Source: Baylisascaris procyonis (taxonomy: Eukaryota > Nematoda > Chromadorea > Rhabditida > Ascarididae). Taken from it: a DNA stretch of 64,000 bases. The stretch is from contig JAZARR010000212.1 of the NCBI GenBank assembly GCA_037389465.1, positions 6,458,501 to 6,522,500 of the forward strand. Direction: 5' to 3'. A model generated the notes under the pieces. It was not told where the DNA came from. It saw nothing but the letters and a program-made list of their open reading frames with translations, and did not search any database. Made by a program: the position numbers and the translations under genes. Shown here piece after piece: positions 58,261 to 64,000 of this stretch (positions within the stretch are counted from its first letter, which is position 1; every line of letters begins with the position of its first letter).

Positions 58261-61200
58261 GTTAATAAACTACTGTTTACGAAATTCAGTACCCGAATTT
58301 GAACACAGCTAGGAAGAATTCAAAATAGAATTTGTATATGGATAGTGTAATAATGCCAATAATTTTAAATTGTAACTCATAACTCACATCACAACGAATA
58401 AATCAGTGGAACTTCGTATAGAATATGCCAGCGAGTTTCAGGGAGGACCAAACGATCCCGGAGGAAGGTCTCTCTCGGAAATACATCAGACGCTTATAGA
58501 CAATGCAACAGAGAACGAGTCGTTGGAAGGACGACAAAGAAGTACGTTCACCTTGGTGCTTTGTTGATCAGCTGAATGTTTATAATACGTATGTTGCCTC
58601 ATTAGAAGGACCTCTAACGATCAAAGTTTTGACGGTAGCTATACAATTCCCATTGGTCCAAGTATGTGACGAACTCTGCTCCATGTACGGCTATGGAACT
58701 ACCTTCCACATCGATCACAATTTACCCCCTTTCTCTTCAGTTCATTCGACTGGCAATCTCCTGCAATTCGATGTGAAAAATGATTTGGAGTTCGTTATTC
58801 AGCAAAACGAACATGTTCCACTTCTACGATTAAATCTGATGCCCCAAAAAGAGCGTTCAAGTTTTGAGAATTTGGCATCCCAAGCTAGAAATCCGCGATA
58901 CAACCGCTCAGACGTCCCCAGATAGCCGCTTTTGAAAGAAAACGTTTTGAAGAAAATAGGTAAATCTTCATGACTTTTCCTAAAAACGCTTAGGGATATT
59001 TTGCACACTAGGAAACCGTGTTGATGCATTCTCCTCCATATAATTTTAGGACAGGTGGTGAACTACTTGGGAGATGCATTCGGAGGCGTCAAACGCATAC
59101 ACCTAGCGCACTTGTGCAGCCGTGGAGGCTTGGTTCAGCTTGCCGAGTGTAATCCGCAGTTCATACGATGTGACGCGTCACGCAGCACCTTCTCTTTTGA
59201 CCGTTGCCCTCTGGGCCAGGTAATCTCGACCACAGAAAAGCCTACCTCTTTTGTCGAGGACATCAGTTTCACATTTCCTCTCGCTCATGCTTGTCGGCTG
59301 ACAGGTCCAAGCGTGGTCTGCTAATCTTATTTAAGATAACTGCTCTATGAGATCTCCAACCAGTCAGGGTCCGAAAGTCAGGTCTCCTCGAGGAAACCTG
59401 CGATATCACAACAGATTCAATGCGCTAGAACAATGACTCAGCTAATCCTTCCATCTACAGGTACATCTCTCGATTCATTATGCATTACACAAAAAGTAAC
59501 GACCATCGCCTTGAATCTAAAAGAATAAATTCACCTACTGCTGCGGAAGAAATTTTTTAAATCTGCGAAGGTTTTTGATGGTAAAGCTCTTCTTCAAGAG
59601 CATTTCATTTGATCTTTGCTTGATTCTGCAATGATCATAAGCGCAAAATCGAGCTTAACTTCTTTCATAGTAAGACGCCATAAAATAGGGTTCTATTGTC
59701 CATCAAGTGCTCTTGTTCTCCTGGACGAATTCTTTTTCACCAACGGATCTCTGTTTCATCAGTGTTTCACTCAAGATCAGATCATCAGCACATGCGTGAA
59801 AGTATCCATTACATGTTAAAATGCGATATTTGCAAAATAAGGACTTAGAAAACGCGCTGATGGAGAATTTAGCCATTATGCGACCATCAGAAGCGAAGTT
59901 CGAAAGAAATCGTTGAGACCTTAGCACATGGTAATCAACTAAAGAGCAATAATCTTTTCAGATATTTTCCGACAACCACTGCCAGGTGCCTTTCGATAAA
60001 TGCCAGGATGAAGATTTATACGAAATAAACGCAAGAACGAAACAAATAGCTGAGGTAAACGAAGAACACTGTGTTCTGACTATGAGAAGCGATAAGAGAA
60101 AGCAATGTAGTGATATTTGGCAGAAGCAGCTATTAAGTGCCCTTCGGAACAATTTTGGTATCGTTTATTGTGTCCTAAATGAGTTCCAACATTACTTATA
60201 TAACGTGTACAGATTAAAAAAATAAATACCACTGTGATTATCCGAGATCTTGGCATATAACGCCATGCAACGCGTGGTACATTACAAGGTTTAGTGGCCC
60301 TCTCAATACCTCATGCCCGTGTGGGCTCCCTGTTTCTCTACTACATGAAATAGATCGCATGTTGCTCTTATAAATGTGTCTATGATTCAAGAGGAATACG
60401 AAATAGAAAGTTTTGGAAAAATGAGACTGACGTGAATCAGACATTTTCCATGTCAAGCGAAACAGTTATGCTCACTACTTCAAAGATCAGAAACAAAAGA
60501 CACAGAGCGGCCCAATTGTTTTTTCAAGGCAGGGGAGGAAATGGGGAGAGGACAGACTCCGAATGGAATTCGACTGACCTCTCCATGAGGTCTTCTTGCT
60601 TTAGCTTGCTGATTCCCCTCAAGGTCGTTATTCTGAACAGTTTACGCTAATTCACTTAAAGCAAAGAAACCAATACAGTTTGGGAAAATTATTTGCTTCC
60701 CGTTTTGAAATCGTGATCACACAGGATGTTGGGTTCTGTGCGCAGGGAGAAGGCATCTATATGGTGGAAGGAAGCAAATGTTCTCGGCAAGCAATTCTCT
60801 GCAAGATTCCTAACGAGCACATACTGTTAATGTGTACCTCAGGTTTTATTTATTGTAATATCCTCAAAACACTATTCCTCTTCTAAAAACCAAATGAGCT
60901 GATCTCTTCACAGAGACTAGCCAAACAGTTTTGATCAATGTTGACTCATATGGTTACACGAATTGCTTTTTTACAGCATAGCTTCGCGATAGTCATTTTG
61001 ATCGTATGACTCTCACGTTTTCAGAAAATAGGTCTGATTTTTGAATCATTTCTTCTATATTTTAGCTTGCTTGAAGCCAATATTGACTGAAGCAAAGCAG
61101 ATTAGTGCGACCTAATAAATGCTAAACTAACATTAGTAAGATACTGGATATGGATAAGCACTCCTGCTTCTACATGCAAGACATAAATTCCTTTCCGTTT

Positions 61201-64000
61201 GAAAACAGGACTAAGCGGCCCTCCTCTTTCACAGCACAGCAAAAATTTTAAAGCATTTGAATCTCTCACGTGACGTATATGCTAATCCGAATAGCTAGTA
61301 AAAATGATTTTCGCTGCAAAGCTAGGCAATAGTAGATGTTCGCATATGCTTGCAACAAATTAATATTGCATTTATAGCAAGGGTATTATTCAAGGACTCG
61401 TCATATCGGTAGATGGTGTGCACTGTGTTGTGGCTGATCCTCTATGTACGACGTTAAGGAACGCAAATGAGAAGAAAATTGTGCCCTTCACAGCATTTCT
61501 TATCAAACGCTTCTGTGAGCGAACACGCTCGAGATTTCATACTATGGAGATGACAGCATGGAACCAGCCATGCAGGAATTGGTTAGTTCCACAAAGCACC
61601 GATGATTCAGCATATTTTGAGATGACGCCCGAGGAAATCTTCTACTGGAAAACAAAAATACACGATTAGCAATATGCGGAGAGCTCTCAGAGTGGCAGAA
61701 AACGTCCAGAAAATGTTTATCTCCGCAAAGCACTAATCTAGTTTGTGTAAATGGATCAGTCAGCTTAACGACCATGCGGTAATGCAAAAGCCATCACGGC
61801 TTTTGGCTCAGAAGTATTCAGAAGGTCTCACAATGCTTTGCATATCGGCAAGGATGCTTTCCTGGAGAAATCGTGGTAGGACGTTTTCCGAAACCACTGC
61901 GAAGCTAGGTTCAAAAGCGTTCAACACCCACCAACCAAGAATTTTAGGCAACAAACTAAATTAAGGACCAAAATGGGCTTTATTTCATACCCAGCATTGT
62001 TTTCCCATCGTTGGGGAAGGGTCACCAAACATACGTGGTCATGTTTGAACAGTTACAGTAACGGCCTCACCTGTAATGAATCGTTTGCTAGACAATCGCT
62101 GCAGTCTTCTTTGACACTAACTGCTGCTTCAGTTAGGCATCCAGGTTGAGAACATTCATAAAAAGAGTAAATTAAGAGAACATCCTAATCCATGGAAAAA
62201 CTTTATACTTTATGCATGAAGCGTTGAAATATTGCATTTCACGATACTTCTTTACTTAGAATTAAATTTGCCACGATTTAAGCACCAGCGCATTGTTTTC
62301 AGTACCTCCAGGCGTCAAAACTCCCAGCTACGATGAAGGATGGTAATCTGAATACTTTTAAATTTAATCTTTATCGAAGGTTAAAAATCCACTCTGGATT
62401 AACCGTGCAAAAAGATCATCTTAAGCTCCCAAATGGTTCAGGAACCATCTAATGCAAGTCCACTGGAGGTCCGAGCAATTCTGAACGCGCAATGATGGGA
62501 TGTAGTGCGGTAAAATATAAAGTAGAACAAAATATTATTTTATTGCATATCGGAGTTTAAGAGTGATTGCAAACCAGTATGCAATTGTATTTCAAAGCTA
62601 ATAATGCACACTTCTAATACAGCGTATGTCACCAGTAAAAGCAGATGTTCTACGACTTTTATATTGCCACTTTTTCAGCAACCTCCATAGAAAAATGTCT
62701 CTTTAAACGAATGTGGATGTTCAGGTATGTTGACTGCCGGAAGTCGATCTACAAAATAGTGAACTGCCAGCGAGGATCGGTATATGACAGCAATAAACGA
62801 CGATGCATTCATGCAGACGCAAAAAATACGTGTACACCAACAACGCTTGCCCGCTCCTGCAGGTAACTCCTGTGCAAAACAAGAAAATGGTATTGCTGCA
62901 TCTGTTGCTTCCGAGTGGTGAACTGAAATGTTGACTCGAGGTCTAAGGCAAAGTTGCTTTGCATGGAAGCAAAAGATCCAATTCTTTAGAAACATCGGGG
63001 TTTCATTCACAAAATTCAATAGATATGAGCACAAAGCGCATTTTGTAAAGCGGAGGAAGTTCTAAAAAGAAATCGCTGAATTAGGAAATTTTCTGTTTTC
63101 TAATCTGCCAGAAGAAGGGATCAGCAAATCAGCGGTGGCGCAATCTCTTCGATGCACTAATTGGGTAAGCAGCATTCAGTTGGAATATTCAAGATTTTGC
63201 ACTCTCTAGTGGTGATGGGCTAGAGCGTCCTCTCATGAACGTAACATTGCTGATTTAGTGTGTCATACTACTGCTGCGTTAATGCAAGGATGAGCCGGAT
63301 CCTGAAAACTTTCCACGATGGAACAACTGCTTAGACGCTCCCAGCCTCCAATTGCGCCTCGCGCCTTTTATTTTATTTTATTTTATTTTTTGGTCGATTT
63401 CAAAGCTTGCCAGTCAACGAATGCTTCTGCTTCTCGTGCGCGCAGGAACTGCTCGTTTCTTCATGTTTAGTAGTTTTTAATAACAAAGTGCTCTTTTGAC
63501 TAAGACAAATTGCAATGCATATGGAAAGCACAAGAATGCTCTTGCATAACTGTCCTTATTGTGGTCTGGGTGTTTTGAGGACTGTGCAGCAAAGAATGCT
63601 GCGGGGAATCGAAATACTCTCCTGCTGAAGTTTACAATTCAGTGAGCGGGCAACCAGTAGATCCAATCGAATAACGTAACATCTGAAGTGCTCCCATCTT
63701 ACAATTTTAAGGCAGGCTACTGCAGAGATGGGTATAAATGCTCGAGGGAACGATCGCTGAGCTGCTATCATAACGAGAAAAGAGCGATTCCAAACGAATG
63801 TTCGAAGTATTTGAGCTGCGCAGAAGGAACTTTCTATGAACGAACATGTCCTCCTGGTCACCGATTCAGAAGTGAATTCAGCGACTGTTTTCCTGGCTCT
63901 TGCGACGTCTTTGACGACCGCCTATCAATTATCGCAAGCGAGAAATGCCACGTTCGTTTTAAAGCACCCTTTTCGATCATATCATGGCAAACTGGAAGTC
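58155..64000 (+). CDS. Secreted protein with CBM14/peritrophin-A chitin-binding domains (partial)
   Basis: Likely extracellular chitin binder; nematode relatives with many such domains (CBD-1, CPG proteins) act in the eggshell. Exons: 58155-58260 (tentative), 58442-58541, 59050-59219, 59962-60054, 60725-60842, 61378-61408, 61742-61778, 62303-62342, 62679-62862, then 63712 or 63726 to the edge. Phases agree through 62862. A dibasic RQRR precedes the first domain. Domain 1: HLC, AEC, IRC, DRCPLG, NHC, DKC. Domain 2: GFC, SKC, ILC, LMC, YRLC. A domain with EKC, VDC, VNC and RRC follows, and the last has LSC, NEC, LSC, RTCPPG, SDC. The start lies upstream and was not found; the gene continues beyond the window. 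Connection between 62862 and the last exon is ambiguous. Confidence 0.8.
58442..58541 (+). CDS. Exon encoding the linker with a dibasic site
   Basis: Acceptor CGAGTTTCAG, donor GTACGT. Encodes GGPNDPGGRSLSEIHQTLID then NATENESLEGRQR, leaving one base that joins the next exon as Arg, giving RQRR, a furin-like site. Contains N-glycosylation sequons NAT and NES. The overlapping long frame 58503-58925 runs across the donor and into intron sequence. Confidence 0.65.
59050..59219 (+). CDS. Exon: first part of chitin-binding domain 1
   Basis: Acceptor TATAATTTTAG, donor GTAATC; phase 1 entry, phase 0 exit. Encodes QVVNYLGDAFGGVKRIH, then cysteines in CBM14 spacing: HLC, AEC, FIRC and FDRCPLGQ. The domain is completed by the next exon. 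Confidence 0.8.
59962..60054 (+). CDS. Exon: end of chitin-binding domain 1
   Basis: Acceptor CAATAATCTTTTCAG, donor GTAAAC, phase 0 at both ends. IFSDNHCQVPFDKCQDED supplies the last two cysteines after CPLGQ, exactly where CBM14 domains place them. Confidence 0.75.
60725..60842 (+). CDS. Exon: chitin-binding domain 2, first four cysteines
   Basis: Acceptor GATCACACAG. Encodes DVGFCAQGEGIYMVEGSKC, SRQAILCKIPNEHILLMC. This is a typical CBM14 core (C-x-x-G-x-Y, KC, LC, MC). Donor GTTTTA, phase 1. Confidence 0.75.
61378..61408 (+). CDS. 31-nt micro-exon of chitin-binding domain 2
   Basis: Between TTGCATTTATAG and GTAGAT. Joined to the flanking exons it reads CTS-ARVLFKDSSYR-LC, which reproduces the C-x-x-G-xxxF-x6-C segment of CBM14. 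Phase 1 in, phase 2 out. Confidence 0.6.
61742..61778 (+). CDS. 37-nt micro-exon ending chitin-binding domain 2
   Basis: Acceptor CACTAATCTAG, donor GTAATG. Enters phase 2 and supplies the LC cysteine, then KWISQLNDHA. Phase 0 exit. Confidence 0.6.
62303..62342 (+). CDS. 40-nt micro-exon, linker
   Basis: Acceptor GCATTGTTTTCAG, donor GTAATC. Encodes YLQASKLPATMKD; converts phase 0 to phase 1 as the next exon requires. Another frame (PPGVKTPSYDEG) also looks good but leads to a stop in the next exon. Confidence 0.5.
62679..62862 (+). CDS. Exon: further chitin-binding-like domain
   Basis: Acceptor GCCACTTTTTCAG, donor GTAACT. Encodes TSIEKCLFKRMWMFRYVDC then RKSIYKIVNCQRGSVYDSN, KRRCIHAD, NTCTPTTLARSC. 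Spacing C-x9-12-C-x8-C-x12-C fits CBM14 although the first cysteine of a standard domain is not seen nearby. Confidence 0.7.
63114..63163 (+). CDS. Possible small exon between the last two chitin-binding exons
   Basis: Segment between TTCTAATCTGCCAG and the good donor GTAAGC. Two frames are open (SKSAVAQSLRCTNW, or SANQRWRNLFDALIG). Whether it is used, and in which frame, depends on a further unseen or tentative exon near 62985-63045. Confidence 0.3.
63712..64000 (+). CDS. Last visible chitin-binding exon (runs off the window)
   Basis: Two acceptors are possible: CAATTTTAAG (exon from 63712, phase 0) or TACTGCAG (exon from 63726, phase 2, which would match the 62862 donor directly). Encodes CSRERSLSCYHNEKRAIP, NECSKYLSCAEGTFYERTC, PPGHRFRSEFSDCFPGSC: a complete, canonical CBM14 domain, followed by DVFDDRLSIIASEKC at the edge. 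Confidence 0.8.

Noticed and set aside
58503..58925. 140-codon plus-strand frame as an exon of the chitin-binding gene
   Set aside because: It crosses the donor at 58542, ends in a stop before the 59050 exon and has no CBM14 cysteines; direct splicing 58541 to 59050 gives matching phase.
62985..63045. Exon RNIGVSFTKFNRYEHKAHF before GTAAAG
   Set aside because: Phase would fit after 62862, but composition is unconvincing and the downstream chain has an equally good alternative; mentioned only as an option.
1..64000. tRNA, rRNA, CRISPR arrays, bacterial operons or phage genes
   Set aside because: No B-box/A-box pairs with cloverleaf potential, no rRNA-like sequence, no regularly spaced repeats other than the listed ones, and gene structure is clearly intron-containing eukaryotic.

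Overview
The window reads as nuclear DNA of a nematode, most likely a clade V (rhabditid/strongylid) species with long introns. The reasons are small exons separated by 0.1-5.5 kb AT-rich introns, 3' splice sites of TTTCAG/TTACAG type, and three genes with clear nematode or animal relatives: a POP-1 type TCF/LEF factor, a LARP4/5-type La-related protein and a secreted protein with peritrophin-A (CBM14) chitin-binding domains. Nothing bacterial or organellar is visible (no operons, tRNA, rRNA or CRISPR array). Most open frames are intronic or antisense shadows. The exon models were built by hand from domain similarity, splice consensus and codon phase, and none has been checked against transcripts.

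Layout. (1) 1-8.2 kb: fragments of an unidentified minus-strand gene. They comprise a terminal exon at 1945-2143 with AATAAA beyond it, further candidate exons at 3960-4111 and 4413-4558, and a GC-rich block at 5595-5788. A 25-bp x 3 tandem repeat lies at 7573-7647. (2) 8.2-27.3 kb, plus strand: pop-1/TCF, nine exons with consistent phases, 417 residues, carrying the beta-catenin-binding N terminus, HMG box and C-clamp. Introns 1 and 4 hold unexplained coding-like blocks. (3) 27.3-34.3 kb: the zone between the convergent 3' ends of pop-1 and larp-5. Base composition changes from T/G-rich to A-rich on the plus strand near 29.1 kb. (4) 34.4-46.2 kb, minus strand: a larp-5 (LARP4-family) gene, ten coding exons with matching phases, encoding a La motif, a LARP4-type RRM, an RG/YRD-rich region and the conserved C-terminal LARP4 block. 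The intron after the La motif holds two and a bit copies of a ~0.5 kb tandem repeat containing an inverted repeat. (5) 46.2-58.1 kb: sparse. It contains an unassigned 189-codon frame, a GC-rich block at 53.2-54.2 kb that looks like a promoter or first-exon region, and two candidate exons of a basic protein. (6) 58.1-64.0 kb, plus strand: a gene with at least three CBM14 domains, partly encoded by 31-40 nt micro-exons, running off the right edge.

The genes do not form a pathway. POP-1 is the nuclear effector of Wnt/beta-catenin asymmetry signalling, LARP4/5 is a cytoplasmic mRNA-binding factor, and the CBM14 protein is probably an extracellular or eggshell chitin-binding protein. No clearly new biological system was found. 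The best leads for novelty are the 242-codon antisense frame inside pop-1 intron 1, the cysteine-bearing coding island in pop-1 intron 4, the hairpin-bearing tandem repeat in larp-5, and the micro-exon architecture of the chitin-binding gene.
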